From: Mycobacterium sp. ITM-2016-00317
Lineage (GTDB): Bacteria; Actinomycetota; Actinomycetes; Mycobacteriales; Mycobacteriaceae
Reading direction: 5' to 3'
Length of the DNA stretch: 64,000 bases
Assembly: GCF_002968295.1 (NCBI RefSeq)
Contig: NZ_CP134399.1
Location: 4,092,001-4,156,000 of the forward strand
The notes below the pieces were generated by a model, which searched no databases, was not told the DNA's origin, and was given only the letters and a program-made list of their open reading frames with translations. Of this stretch, positions 52,224 to 62,932 are shown piece by piece; position 1 is the stretch's first letter, and the number at the start of each line of letters is the position of its first letter. The position numbers and the translations under genes were made by a program.

Positions 52224-52616
52224 TCCACTACACGGCGTAGGAGGCCGGCGCTCATCCTGTTGATGATCGCCGCCGCTGCCGGCTGCCTCGCGCTGGCGTG
52301 GTGGCAGTGGACCCGTTACGAGTCGACCTCGGGCAGTTTCCAGAACCTCGGCTATGCGTTGCAGTGGCCGCTGTTCGCCGGCTTCTGCGTGTACGCGTAC
52401 TTCAAGTTCGTCCGCTACGAAGAGGCTCCGCCCGAGCCGCATCCGAGCGACGCGGTCACCGAGATCCCCGCCGGCCTGCTGCCGGAACGGCCGAAGGCCG
52501 GAGGCGGGACCGATGCCGACGCCACGTTGCGGGAGTACAACGCCTACCTGGCCGAGTTGGCCGAAGCCGATGCCGAAGACCAGAAGACGCAGCAGACAAG
52601 AGGAACCGGTACGTGA
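52221..52616 (+). CDS. lprD: LprD-like membrane protein
   Basis: A 131-residue homologue of M. tuberculosis Rv1343c (LprD). It starts MSTTRRRRPALILLMIAA, has an N-terminal hydrophobic segment ending in AAGCLALAWWQW and a second one in YALQWPLFAGFCVYAYFKF, followed by an acidic tail with REYNAYLAEL. The cysteine at the end of the first helix led to the lipoprotein name; two membrane helices are the simpler reading. Function unknown. GTGA overlap with the DUF3817 gene. Confidence 0.9.
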   Translation: MSTTRRRRPALILLMIAAAAGCLALAWWQWTRYESTSGSFQNLGYALQWPLFAGFCVYAYFKFVRYEEAPPEPHPSDAVTEIPAGLLPERPKAGGGTDADATLREYNAYLAELAEADAEDQKTQQTRGTGT

Positions 52617-52957
52617 GCGCACCCGAATCCCCCACCCCCATCGTTCCCGTCGAGGCAGTCCGCAAGGCACTGACCGGATACCGCGTCCTGGCCTGGGCCA
52701 CCGGGCTCTGGCTGATCGCCCTCTGCTACGAGATGGTGATGAAGTACGCGTTCCACGACGACTCCCTCGGCTGGATAGCGGTCGTGCACGGCTGGGTGTA
52801 CTTCGTCTATCTGCTCTTCACCGCGAACCTCGCGGTGAAGGTGCGCTGGCCGATCGCCAAGACCGTCGGCATCCTGCTGGCCGGCACCGTCCCGCTGGTC
52901 GGCATCATCGTCGAGCACTTCCAGACCCAGAACATCAAGACGCAGTTCGGCATCTGA
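52613..52957 (+). CDS. DUF3817 integral membrane protein
   Basis: A 114-residue protein matching Rv1342c. Three hydrophobic segments (VLAWATGLWLIALCYEMVM, WIAVVHGWVYFVYLLFTANL, TVGILLAGTVPLVGIIVEHF) are typical of DUF3817. GTG start overlaps the lprD stop by four bases. Function unknown, conserved with lprD beside rdgB in mycobacteria. Confidence 0.9.
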   Translation: MSAPESPTPIVPVEAVRKALTGYRVLAWATGLWLIALCYEMVMKYAFHDDSLGWIAVVHGWVYFVYLLFTANLAVKVRWPIAKTVGILLAGTVPLVGIIVEHFQTQNIKTQFGI

Positions 52958-52984
52958 GCCGGCTTTGCCGGACGCACCGCTGGT

Positions 52985-53000
52985 TACACTCGGTGCGGTG
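52985..53000 (+). promoter_or_regulatory. Leaderless promoter of the acyltransferase gene
   Basis: TACACT (52,985-52,990), seven bases, GTG start at 52,998. Confidence 0.5.
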
Positions 53001-54260
53001 TCAGCCAGCCCCGGCGTGCGCTGCGGCGCCCCGGCGGTCCCGCACCGGCACGCGTCGCTCCGAGATCCCGCCCTCACCGGTCTGCGGGCAGTCGCGGCGT
53101 TGCTGGTCGTCAGCACGCATGCCGCATTCGCGACCGGCTACCTGGCCCACGGCTATCTCGGCGCGATGTACGCACGCCTGGAGATCGGCGTCGCGATCTT
53201 CTTCGTGCTGTCCGGTTTCCTGCTGTTCCGTCCGTGGGTGCAGGCCGCCGCCGACGGCAGGCGGTCCCCTTCGGTGGGGCGCTACGGCCGCAAGCGCCTG
53301 CGCCGCATCGTGCCCGCCTACGTCGTCACCGTCGTTGCGGTCTTCGAGATCTACACCGTCTTCACCCCCGGCGCCAATCCCGGGCAGACCTGGCACGGGC
53401 TGCTGCGCCATCTGACCTTCACGCACATCTACACCGACGACTACGTGGTGACCCTGCTGCACACCGGCCTGTCGCAGATGTGGAGCCTGGCCGTCGAGGT
53501 GTCGTTCTACCTCGCGCTGCCGGCACTGGCGTTCCTGGTGCTGCGGGTGCTCGGCCGCGGGCAGTGGCAACCGGCGCGGGCCCTGACCGGTATCGCGGTC
53601 CTGGCCGCGGTGAGCCCGCTCTGGCTGGCCGTGGTGATCGGCACCGACCTGCTGCCGAACTCCGCGGGCATGTGGCTGCCCGCGCACCTGGCGTGGTTCG
53701 CCGGCGGAATGGCCCTCGCGGTGCTGGAACGGGTCGGTGCCCGCTGCGCCGCGATCGTCGCGGTGCCGGCGGCCGTCGTGCTCTACCTGGTGGTGTCGAC
53801 TCCGCTCGGCGGCACGCTGTGGGGCCCCGATCCGGCCTGGACACCGGTGGTCAGGTCACTGCTGTACGCGGCGATCGCGACGCTGGCCGTGGCACCGGTG
53901 GCGTTGGGGTGCCGGGATTCGTACGCGCGGGTGCTGGGCAGCAGGCCGATGGTGTGGCTCGGCGAGATCTCCTACGAGATCTTCCTGGTGCACGTCGCGG
54001 TGATGGCGCTGACGATGCACCTGGTGCTCGACTGGTCGCTGTTCACCGGTTCGATGCCCGTGCTGATCGCCGCGACGCTGGCGCTGACCGTCCCGGTGGC
54101 GTGGATGTTGAACCGGGTGACCCGTCCTCAGACCAGGCTGCGCAGCGACGGCAGCAGCGCGGCCAGCGCGCGGCCCCTGTGCGACGACGCGTCCTTCTCC
54201 GCCGGACTCAGCTCGGCGGCGGTCCTGTCCGAACCGGCGGGCAGGAACACCGGGTCGTAA
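52998..54260 (+). CDS. Acyltransferase 3 family membrane protein
   Basis: A 420-residue, roughly ten-helix acyltransferase (OafA/YrhL type). LTGLRAVAALLVVSTHAAF carries the RxxA and His of the family, EIGVAIFFVLSGFLLFRPW and LWSLAVEVSFYLALP-type sequence (MWSLAVEVSFYLALP) follow. It probably adds an acyl group to a cell-envelope sugar or lipid. The conserved part ends near MLNRVTRP; the last 40 codons run antisense through the end of rdgB. Confidence 0.88.
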   Translation: MSASPGVRCGAPAVPHRHASLRDPALTGLRAVAALLVVSTHAAFATGYLAHGYLGAMYARLEIGVAIFFVLSGFLLFRPWVQAAADGRRSPSVGRYGRKRLRRIVPAYVVTVVAVFEIYTVFTPGANPGQTWHGLLRHLTFTHIYTDDYVVTLLHTGLSQMWSLAVEVSFYLALPALAFLVLRVLGRGQWQPARALTGIAVLAAVSPLWLAVVIGTDLLPNSAGMWLPAHLAWFAGGMALAVLERVGARCAAIVAVPAAVVLYLVVSTPLGGTLWGPDPAWTPVVRSLLYAAIATLAVAPVALGCRDSYARVLGSRPMVWLGEISYEIFLVHVAVMALTMHLVLDWSLFTGSMPVLIAATLALTVPVAWMLNRVTRPQTRLRSDGSSAASARPLCDDASFSAGLSSAAVLSEPAGRNTGS

Positions 54261-54736
54261 CCGAATCCGCCGTCGCCGCGGGGCGCACGCACGATGCTGC
54301 CCGGCCACTCCCCCCGGACCACCACCGCGTCGCCGTCGCCGGGACCGAACACCACTGCGCACGCCGACACGAACGCCGCACCACGCCGGTCGTCGGGCAC
54401 GTCGGCGAGCTGGCCGAGCAGCAGCGCGGTGTTCGCGGGATCGTCGCCGTGCCGCCCCGCCCAGCGGGCGCTGAGCACACCCGGCATGCCGTTGAGGGCG
54501 TCGACCTCCAGACCGGAATCGTCGGCGACGGCGGGGATGCCGGTCGCGGTGAAGGCGTCGCGGGCCTTGGCCAACGCGTTCTCCTCGAACGTCGCCCCGG
54601 TCTCGGGCGCCTCGTCGAACGGCGGGACGTCGTCGAGGGACAGCAGGGTCAGTTCGGACACGCCCGCGGCGTCGAGCACGCGGCGCAACTCGGCCAGTTT
54701 CTTGCGGTTGCGGCTGGCCACCAGCAGACGCGACAT
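54128..54736 (-). CDS. rdgB: RdgB/HAM1 non-canonical purine NTP pyrophosphatase
   Basis: A 202-residue protein, matching Rv1341. MSRLLVASRNRKKLAEL starts with the (S/T)xN(x)nK substrate loop; ATFEENALAKARDAF, ADDSGLEVDALNG-type and SHRGRALAAL motifs are present. It removes dITP/XTP from the nucleotide pool. ATG at 54,736, five bases after the rph stop. Last gene of the conserved minus-strand run. Confidence 0.95.
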   Translation of the reverse strand: MSRLLVASRNRKKLAELRRVLDAAGVSELTLLSLDDVPPFDEAPETGATFEENALAKARDAFTATGIPAVADDSGLEVDALNGMPGVLSARWAGRHGDDPANTALLLGQLADVPDDRRGAAFVSACAVVFGPGDGDAVVVRGEWPGSIVRAPRGDGGFGYDPVFLPAGSDRTAAELSPAEKDASSHRGRALAALLPSLRSLV

Positions 54737-54741
54737 CGCGG

Positions 54742-55524
54742 TCAGCTCCCGAAGGCCTTCTTCGCGGGCTCGGTCGACGCCGGCAGCTGACCCGGGTAGG
54801 GCAGCGCCAACGCCGCGCGCTGCACCTCGAAGAGCTGGTCGATGGCGACCATCGCGACGTCGAGCATCTTGTCCAGGGTGGACCGCGGGAACGTCGCGCC
54901 CTCGCCGGTGCCCTGGATCTCCACGAGCGTGCCGGTGTCGGTGGCGACGACGTTCATGTCCACCTCGGCGCGCGAATCCTCGGTGTAGGGCAGGTCCACG
55001 CGGATGCGGCCGTCCACCACACCGACGCTCACGGCGGCGATCGCGCACGACAGCGGACGCGGATCGGAGAGCTTGCCTGCCGCGGCCAGATAGGTGACGG
55101 CGTCAGAGAGCGCCACGTAGGCGCCGGTGATGGCCGCCGTGCGGGTACCACCGTCGGCCTGCAGCACGTCGCAGTCGATCGCGATGGTGTTCTCCCCCAG
55201 CGCGGCCAGGTCGATGCAGGCGCGCAGGGATCGGCCGACCAGCCGGCTGATCTCCTGGGTGCGGCCGCCGACCCGTCCCTTGACCGACTCGCGGCCGGAC
55301 CGCTCATGGGTGGCGGCGGGCAGCATCGCGTACTCGGCGGTCAGCCAGCCCTGCCCGGATCCCTTGCGCCACCGGGGCACGCCCTCGGTGACGCTGGCGG
55401 TGCACATCACCCTCGTCTGCCCGAACTCCACCAGTACCGAACCGGCGGGATGAGTGGTGAAACCGCGCGTGATGGTGACCGGGCGCAGTTCGTCGTCGAG
55501 GCGGCCGTCTTCTCGTCTGGACAC
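54742..55524 (-). CDS. rph: Ribonuclease PH
   Basis: A 260-residue RNase PH (Rv1340), with GTG start. [16 protein letters not shown], the RNA-binding [17 protein letters not shown] and phosphate-site [15 protein letters not shown], and [15 protein letters not shown] are typical. 3' processing of tRNA with phosphate. 34 bases separate it from the phosphodiesterase gene. Confidence 0.96.
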   Translation of the reverse strand: MSRREDGRLDDELRPVTITRGFTTHPAGSVLVEFGQTRVMCTASVTEGVPRWRKGSGQGWLTAEYAMLPAATHERSGRESVKGRVGGRTQEISRLVGRSLRACIDLAALGENTIAIDCDVLQADGGTRTAAITGAYVALSDAVTYLAAAGKLSDPRPLSCAIAAVSVGVVDGRIRVDLPYTEDSRAEVDMNVVATDTGTLVEIQGTGEGATFPRSTLDKMLDVAMVAIDQLFEVQRAALALPYPGQLPASTEPAKKAFGS

Positions 55525-55558
55525 GGGCCAACCCTAGCTGGTCAGCCCGGGCGGCCTC

Positions 55559-56332
55559 TCAGGAGCGCGTGACCTCGAAGGTCTCGTTGCAGACCACCGC
55601 GTGCACGGGGCCGTCGAACTCCGCCTTCGCCTCGCTGATCACGTCCTCGCGGGACGTCCACGGCGGGATGTGGGTCAGCAGCAGCGCGCCCACACCGGCA
55701 CGGGCGGCCGCCCGGCCGGCCTCGGCACCGGACAGGTGCAGGCGCGGCGGCCGGTCCGGCGAATCCGTCCACGACGCCTCGCACAGGAACACGTCGGCGT
55801 CGCGGGCCAGCTCGATGAGCGCATCGCAGTAGCCGGTGTCGCCGCTGTAGACCAGGGTCGCCCCGGACGGGTCGGTGAACCGCATCCCGTAGGACTCGGT
55901 CGGGTGGCACACCAGACGCGGCAGTACCGTCAGCGCGCCCATCTGGACAGGCTGGTTGTCCACCCAGTGCCGGATCTCGAAGATGTCGGTGAAGTCGTCG
56001 ATCTCGCCGCCCTCCGGCGAGGACGCCGAACCGAGGCGGGCCCACGTGTTGGCGGGCCCGTAGACGAACCCTCGCTCCTGCGCCGGCGTCGGGTGGTACC
56101 GCCGCCAGACGAACAGTCCGGGCAAATCCAGACAGTGGTCGGCGTGCAGATGGGACAGCAACACATGGACGGAGTTCGGGTCCGCGTGACGCTGCAGTGC
56201 GCCGAGGACACCGCCACCGAAATCCAGCACCAGCGGCGGGGTGTCGGGCGCGGTGACGAGATATCCCGACGCGGGCGAATCAGGACCGACCACACTGCCG
56301 GAGCAACCGAGTACGGTGATTCGCACGCCCAC
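55559..56332 (-). CDS. MBL-fold cyclic nucleotide phosphodiesterase (Rv1339-like)
   Basis: A 257-residue metallo-beta-lactamase-fold protein, GTG start. SHLHADHC places His61, His63, Asp65 and His66 at the metal site; YSGDTGYC and LLLTHIPPW supply the remaining ligands. Rv1339 is described as an atypical class II cAMP phosphodiesterase that affects antibiotic tolerance. Synteny (between murI and rph) supports orthology. 58 bases from murI. Confidence 0.92.
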   Translation of the reverse strand: MGVRITVLGCSGSVVGPDSPASGYLVTAPDTPPLVLDFGGGVLGALQRHADPNSVHVLLSHLHADHCLDLPGLFVWRRYHPTPAQERGFVYGPANTWARLGSASSPEGGEIDDFTDIFEIRHWVDNQPVQMGALTVLPRLVCHPTESYGMRFTDPSGATLVYSGDTGYCDALIELARDADVFLCEASWTDSPDRPPRLHLSGAEAGRAAARAGVGALLLTHIPPWTSREDVISEAKAEFDGPVHAVVCNETFEVTRS

Positions 56333-56390
56333 TAGCTTGCCATGCCCGGCATCGCCATGACGAAAACATCGCCGCTTTCGGCGAGGAAGG

Positions 56391-57220
56391 TCATGTCCGA
56401 GAACCGGCGTGACGCTGAACAGGCCGGACCCCGTCGAGTGTGGGCCCGAGGAACCGCGCGGCCAGCGCGGTGAACGCCGCCGGGTCCCCGGTGGCCTCGA
56501 ACTGCCGGCGCGGCGCCGCGGCCGGATCCGCCGGATGCGGTCTCAGCAACTGCTGCTCGGTCAGCACGCGCAGCAGATCCTTGGCGGTCTCCTCGGCGCT
56601 GGACACCAGCGTCACGTGGTCGCCCATCGCCAACTGGATCAGGCCCGACAGCATCGGATAGTGGGTGCACCCGAGCACCAGCGTGTCGACCTCGGCCCGC
56701 TGCAGCGGCTCCAGGTAGCCCTCGGCCAGGCCGAGCACCTGACGTCCGCTGGTGACGCCGCGTTCGACGAAGTCGACGAAGCGCGGGCACGCCACGCCGA
56801 ACACCTCGATGTCGCGGGCCGCGGCGAACGTGTCCTGGTAGGCGCCCGACGCGATCGTCGCCGCGGTGCCGATGACGCCGATGCGGCCGTTGCGGGTGGT
56901 GGCCACGGCGCGGCGCACGGCAGGCAGGATCACCTCGACCACCGGGATCGGGGCGTACCGCTCCCGCGCGTCCCGCAGGCACGCCGACGACGCCGAGTTG
57001 CACGCGATCACCAGCGCCTTGACGCCGCGGCCTGCCAGGTCGTCGCCGATCGCCAGCGCGTGCGCACGGATCTGCGGGATGGTCAGCGGGCCGTAGGGCC
57101 CGTTGCCGGTGTCGCCGATGTAGATGATGTCCTCGTCGGGCAGCTGGTCGATCACCGCGCGTGCCACGGTCAGCCCGCCCACCCCGGAGTCGAAGATGCC
57201 GATCGGCGCCTGCTGGTCGC

Positions 57221-57224
<4 letters not shown>
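56391..57224 (-). CDS. murI: Glutamate racemase
   Basis: A 277-residue racemase (Rv1338). [16 protein letters not shown], the two catalytic cysteines Cys75 (VIACNSAS) and Cys186 (VLGCTHYP), and [11 protein letters not shown] are all present. It provides D-glutamate for peptidoglycan. ATG at 57,224 overlaps the rhomboid stop by four bases. Confidence 0.96.
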
Positions 57225-59153
<1,929 letters not shown>

Positions 59154-59176
59154 GGGAGTGACTCCTTCGGTTGTCT

Positions 59177-59590
59177 TCAGTACTGCTCGACGATGGTGAC
59201 GGGCTCTTCGGTGACGACGCCGTCCACGATGCGGTAGCTCCGCAGCTCGTGTTCGTCGGGGTCGCGGGTGGACACCAGGACGTAGTGGGCGTCGGGTTCC
59301 GCCGCGATCGCGACGTCCGTGCGGCTCGGGTAGGCCTCGGTGCCGGTGTGCGAGTGGTAGATGACGACGGGCACCTCGTCGGCCTCGTCCATCGCCTTCC
59401 ACACCTTGAGCTGCTCCATGGAGTCGAACCGGTAGAACGTCGGCGAGCGCTCCGCGTTGACCATCGCGATGAACCGCTCGGGGCGATCGGAGCCCTCGGG
59501 GCCGGCGATGACGCCGCAGGCCTCGTCGGGATGATCGGCGCGGGCATGGCTGACCATGGCCTCGACCAGGTCAGCACGGATCGTCAACAC
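59177..59590 (-). CDS. mec: Mec (JAMM) peptidase for CysO-cysteine
   Basis: A 137-residue JAB1/MPN metalloprotease (Rv1334). HSHTGTEAYPSRTDVAIA carries the HxH-x7-S-x2-D zinc motif and DEACGVIAG the catalytic Glu. It releases cysteine from the CysO C-terminus. GTG start; gap of 23 bases to cysO. Its presence completes the mec-cysO-cysM cysteine pathway. Confidence 0.95.
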   Translation of the reverse strand: MLTIRADLVEAMVSHARADHPDEACGVIAGPEGSDRPERFIAMVNAERSPTFYRFDSMEQLKVWKAMDEADEVPVVIYHSHTGTEAYPSRTDVAIAAEPDAHYVLVSTRDPDEHELRSYRIVDGVVTEEPVTIVEQY

Positions 59591-59602
59591 TGCACAGTCC
59601 TC

Positions 59603-60625
59603 TCACTCGAACGCTCCCGGCAACATCCCACGGTATGTCGGTATTCCGGCGACCGGGGCGGCGGCCAGCACCGCGACCAGCACGGCGCGCGCCAGCACCT
59701 CGGCCGCCGCGGCGCCGACGGCGGTCACCAGCGGCAGCTCCGGGGTCATCGAGGCCGGCGTCGTCGGGTCCGGGTTGACCTCCACCGCGCCGGTGGCCAG
59801 CGCGAACACGGTGTCGCCGTCCAGCGGGGTGTGGCAGGGGTTGATGGTGCGGGCCAGTCCGTCCTGGGCCGCGACCGCCACCCGCCGGCATGCCGCCTTG
59901 CTCAGCGCCGCGTCGGTGGCCACCACCGCGATGGTGGTGTTGAGCGGGCTGAGTTCGCCGTGCCGGTCGGTGTAGGCCGCGAGTTGGTCCGCGGGCGGGG
60001 CGACGAGCCCGAACTGTTCGGCATGGGACGCGAGCCAGGGCAAACCGGTGGCCGGGTCGACGACGTCGCCCGCGGAGTTCACCACCACGAGCGCGCCGAC
60101 CGTGACGCCGGAATCGAGCAGCACCGAGGCCGTGCCGACACCGCCCTTGAGGACGCCGGCACGTGCCCCGACCCCCGCCCCGACGGTGCCGATCGCCGCG
60201 TCGGCGCCGGCCGCGGCGGCCGCGCGGTAGCCGAAGTCGGCATCGGGCCGGCACTGCCAGCCGCCGACCGGGAGGTCGAAGATCACCGCCGAGGGCACGA
60301 TCGGGACCACACCGCCGTCCAGCGCGACCCCGCGGTTGCGCTCCTCCAACCAGGTCATCACTCCGTCGGCGGCTGCCAGCCCGAACGCGCTGCCGCCGGT
60401 CAGCACGACCGCGTCGATGTGGCGCACGGAGTTGCTCGGGTCGAGCAGGTCGGTCTCCCGGGTGCCGGGGGCGCCGCCCCGCCCGTCGACCGCGCCGGTG
60501 GTTCCCGGCGGCGTCAGCACGACGGTGGTTCCGGTCGCCCAGCCCGACCCCAGCTGCGCGTCGTCGTCGAGCCGGTGATGGTGGCCGACCAGAATGCCGC
60601 CGACGTCGGTGATCGATCCGCTCAC
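59603..60625 (-). CDS. P1 family peptidase (DmpA-like)
   Basis: A 340-residue N-terminal nucleophile hydrolase matching Rv1333. ITDVGGILVGHH at the start, VVLTGGSAFGLAAADGVM, and LNTTIAVVATDAALSK, where the self-cleavage site would lie before Thr/Ser of SPLNTT. Family enzymes are aminopeptidases or beta-peptidyl hydrolases. GTGA overlap with the DUF2017 gene. Confidence 0.92.
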   Translation of the reverse strand: MSGSITDVGGILVGHHHRLDDDAQLGSGWATGTTVVLTPPGTTGAVDGRGGAPGTRETDLLDPSNSVRHIDAVVLTGGSAFGLAAADGVMTWLEERNRGVALDGGVVPIVPSAVIFDLPVGGWQCRPDADFGYRAAAAAGADAAIGTVGAGVGARAGVLKGGVGTASVLLDSGVTVGALVVVNSAGDVVDPATGLPWLASHAEQFGLVAPPADQLAAYTDRHGELSPLNTTIAVVATDAALSKAACRRVAVAAQDGLARTINPCHTPLDGDTVFALATGAVEVNPDPTTPASMTPELPLVTAVGAAAAEVLARAVLVAVLAAAPVAGIPTYRGMLPGAFE

Positions 60626-61206
60626 CGCGACTGGTCCATCAGGCAGATCACCAGGTATTCCTGCATCACCGTGAGCCACTGGTAGACGTCGAGATGCCCG
60701 GCCATCGGGTGGTCGCCGGGCAGCCGGTCGGGAATGTCGGAACCCACCCCGAGCATGGTGCCGAGCGCCAGCCGGACGTCGTTGACGGACGACGCCCAGG
60801 CGTGCGCGTCGTCCTCGGACAACTCGAACTTGCCGCCCGCCGCCGGGACCGTGTCCAGCAGGCGTTGCGCCGCTTCACGTTTGGCGTCGATGATGGCGGG
60901 CTCGTGCAGGCTGCGCAGCGCGCTGTTCAGACTCTCCGCCGGACCGGACCCGGCCGGATGCTCGGTGGCCAGCCGGTAGAAGTCCGGGAGCAGTCGCTTC
61001 AACGTATCGTCTTGCGGCGGAACGGAGTTGCCGGTGCGCATGCCGGTGATCTCGGCGAGTTCGTCCACCGGGCCGGAGCTCTCCCGGGCGTCGAGCATGC
61101 CCAGCAGCGAGGTGACCAGGCTGCTCAGCAACTCTGATTCGTGGGCGGCCAGTGCCGACCGAAACCGCGGGCCGTCGGCGCCCTCGACCCGTTTCCATTT
61201 ACGCAC
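60622..61206 (-). CDS. DUF2017 family protein
   Basis: A 194-residue helical protein matching Rv1332. GTG start MRKWKRVEGADGPRFRSALA; charged, no membrane segments. Always beside clpS in actinobacteria, so a link to N-end-rule proteolysis has been guessed; no enzyme motif is visible. Seven bases after clpS. Confidence 0.9.
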   Translation of the reverse strand: MRKWKRVEGADGPRFRSALAAHESELLSSLVTSLLGMLDARESSGPVDELAEITGMRTGNSVPPQDDTLKRLLPDFYRLATEHPAGSGPAESLNSALRSLHEPAIIDAKREAAQRLLDTVPAAGGKFELSEDDAHAWASSVNDVRLALGTMLGVGSDIPDRLPGDHPMAGHLDVYQWLTVMQEYLVICLMDQSR

Positions 61207-61213
61207 AGTGTTT

Positions 61214-61527
61214 TCAGCGGTCCTGTTGCAGTGTCGCCCACAGCCCTGCGGCGTGGAGCCTGGTCACGTCGGCCTCCATGGACTCCCGGCTGCCCGCGGA
61301 CACCACGGCCTTGCCCTCGTTGTGCACCTGCAGCATCAACTTGGTGGCGTGCGGTTCGCTGTAGCCGAAGAGTTTCTGGAAGACGTAGGTCACGTAGGTC
61401 ATCAGGTTCACCGGGTCGTCCCAGACGATGGTCACCCACGGCGTGTCGGTCGCTTCGGCCGTTTCCGGGTCCAAGCGCACGTCACGGTCTTCGCGGGTGC
61501 CCGGTCGGGCCTGGGCGGCGTCACCAT
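61214..61527 (-). CDS. clpS: ClpS adaptor, with probable one-base deletion near the start
   Basis: The core [19 protein letters not shown] ... [14 protein letters not shown] to ATLQQDR is ClpS (Rv1331), which hands N-degron substrates to ClpC/ClpP. The natural start, ATG at 61,527 with TATTCT 6 bases upstream, is in another frame ([13 protein letters not shown]). One missing base beside 61,489 would join it to [14 protein letters not shown] and give a normal 104-residue protein. As written, translation would need a start such as GTG inside the variable N-terminus. Deletion or sequencing error. Confidence 0.85.
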
Positions 61528-61539
61528 GCGGCCAGAATA
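61525..61539 (-). promoter_or_regulatory. Leaderless promoter of clpS
   Basis: On the minus strand TATTCT (61,539-61,534), six bases, ATG at 61,527. Confidence 0.5.
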
Positions 61540-61567
61540 CCGGGGTCCCGGACGCGCCCGGAACCGA

Positions 61568-61582
61568 TACGGTGACCGTGTG
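61568..61582 (+). promoter_or_regulatory. Leaderless promoter of pncB
   Basis: TACGGT (61,568-61,573), six bases, GTG start at 61,580. The -10 boxes of pncB and clpS are less than 30 bases apart, back to back. Confidence 0.6.
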
Positions 61583-62926
61583 CCCCTGTCGCCCCCGGAC
61601 CTGTCGGACATGTCTGTGGCGTTGCTCACCGACAAGTACGAACTGACCATGCTCGCCGCCGCGCTGCGCGACGGCACGGCGGCCCGGCGCAGCACGTTCG
61701 AGGTCTTCGCGCGCCGCCTCCCCGGCGGCAGGCGCTACGGCGTCACCGCAGGCACGGCCCGGTTCGTCGAGGCGCTGGCGCAATTCCGCTTCGACTCCGA
61801 CGCGCTGGCCCTCCTTCAGGACTTCCTCGACGACGCCACGCTGGGCTTTCTGGCCGACTACCGCTTCACCGGTGACGTGGACGGCTACGCCGAGGGCGAG
61901 CTGTACTTCCCCGGCTCACCGGTGCTGTCGGTGCACGGCACCTTCGGCGAATGCGTGATCCTGGAGACGCTGGCGCTGTCGATCTTCAACCACGACGCCG
62001 CGGTGGCCTCGGCAGCGGCGCGGATGGTCAGCGCCGCGGCCGGACGCCCGCTGATCGAGATGGGTTCGCGCCGCACCCACGAACAGGCTGCGGTCGCCGC
62101 GGCACGGGCGGCATACCTGGCCGGTTTCACCGGCACGTCCAACCTCGCCGCCGCGCGGCGCCACGGCGTGCCCGCGCTGGGCACCAGCGCCCACGCGTTC
62201 ACGCTGCTGCACACCACCGCGGACGGCACCCCCGGCGACTGGGAGAAGGCCGCGTTCCGGGCCCAGGTCGACGCGTTGGGCGTCGGCACCACCCTGCTCG
62301 TCGACACCTACGACATCACCGCGGGCGTCGCCAACGCGGTCGAGGTCGCGGGCACCGGACTGGGTGCGGTGCGCATCGACTCCGGCGATCTGGGGGTGCT
62401 GGCCCGTCAGGTCCGGGAACAGTTGGACCGGCTCGGGGCCACGGAGACCCGCATCGTGGTGTCTGGCGACCTCGACGAGTTCGCGATCGCGGCGTTGCGC
62501 GCCGAACCGGTGGACTTCTACGGCGTCGGCACCTCGGTGGTCACCGGGTCGGGCGCCCCCACCGCGGGCATGGTCTACAAGCTGGTCGAGGTGGACGGCA
62601 TCGCGGTGGAGAAGCGCAGTAGCCACAAGGGATCTCACGGCGGCCACAAGCAGGCGTGCAGACTCGCCAAGCGTTCCGGCACCATCGTCGAAGAGGTGGT
62701 CCATCCCGCGGGCAGCCCACCGCCGGTGCCGGAGGACCTGAACCACCGCGAGCTGACCATCCCGCTGGTGCGCCACGGCGAACCCGTCGCCGATCTCGGG
62801 CTCGACCGCGCGCGGACCCTCGTCGCCGAGGGGCTGCACAGCCTGCCGTGGGACGGCCTGAGCCTGTCCAACGGCGATCCCGCGATCCCGACCCGCATGA
62901 TCGCGCCCGTGCGCGGTCCGAGGTAG
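61580..62926 (+). CDS. pncB: Nicotinate phosphoribosyltransferase
   Basis: A 448-residue enzyme, the same length as Rv1330c (PncB1). [63 protein letters not shown] and [22 protein letters not shown] are the family signatures. It converts nicotinate and PRPP to nicotinate mononucleotide for NAD salvage. dinG follows after six bases. Confidence 0.95.
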   Translation: MPLSPPDLSDMSVALLTDKYELTMLAAALRDGTAARRSTFEVFARRLPGGRRYGVTAGTARFVEALAQFRFDSDALALLQDFLDDATLGFLADYRFTGDVDGYAEGELYFPGSPVLSVHGTFGECVILETLALSIFNHDAAVASAAARMVSAAAGRPLIEMGSRRTHEQAAVAAARAAYLAGFTGTSNLAAARRHGVPALGTSAHAFTLLHTTADGTPGDWEKAAFRAQVDALGVGTTLLVDTYDITAGVANAVEVAGTGLGAVRIDSGDLGVLARQVREQLDRLGATETRIVVSGDLDEFAIAALRAEPVDFYGVGTSVVTGSGAPTAGMVYKLVEVDGIAVEKRSSHKGSHGGHKQACRLAKRSGTIVEEVVHPAGSPPPVPEDLNHRELTIPLVRHGEPVADLGLDRARTLVAEGLHSLPWDGLSLSNGDPAIPTRMIAPVRGPR

Positions 62927-62932
62927 ACGCCT

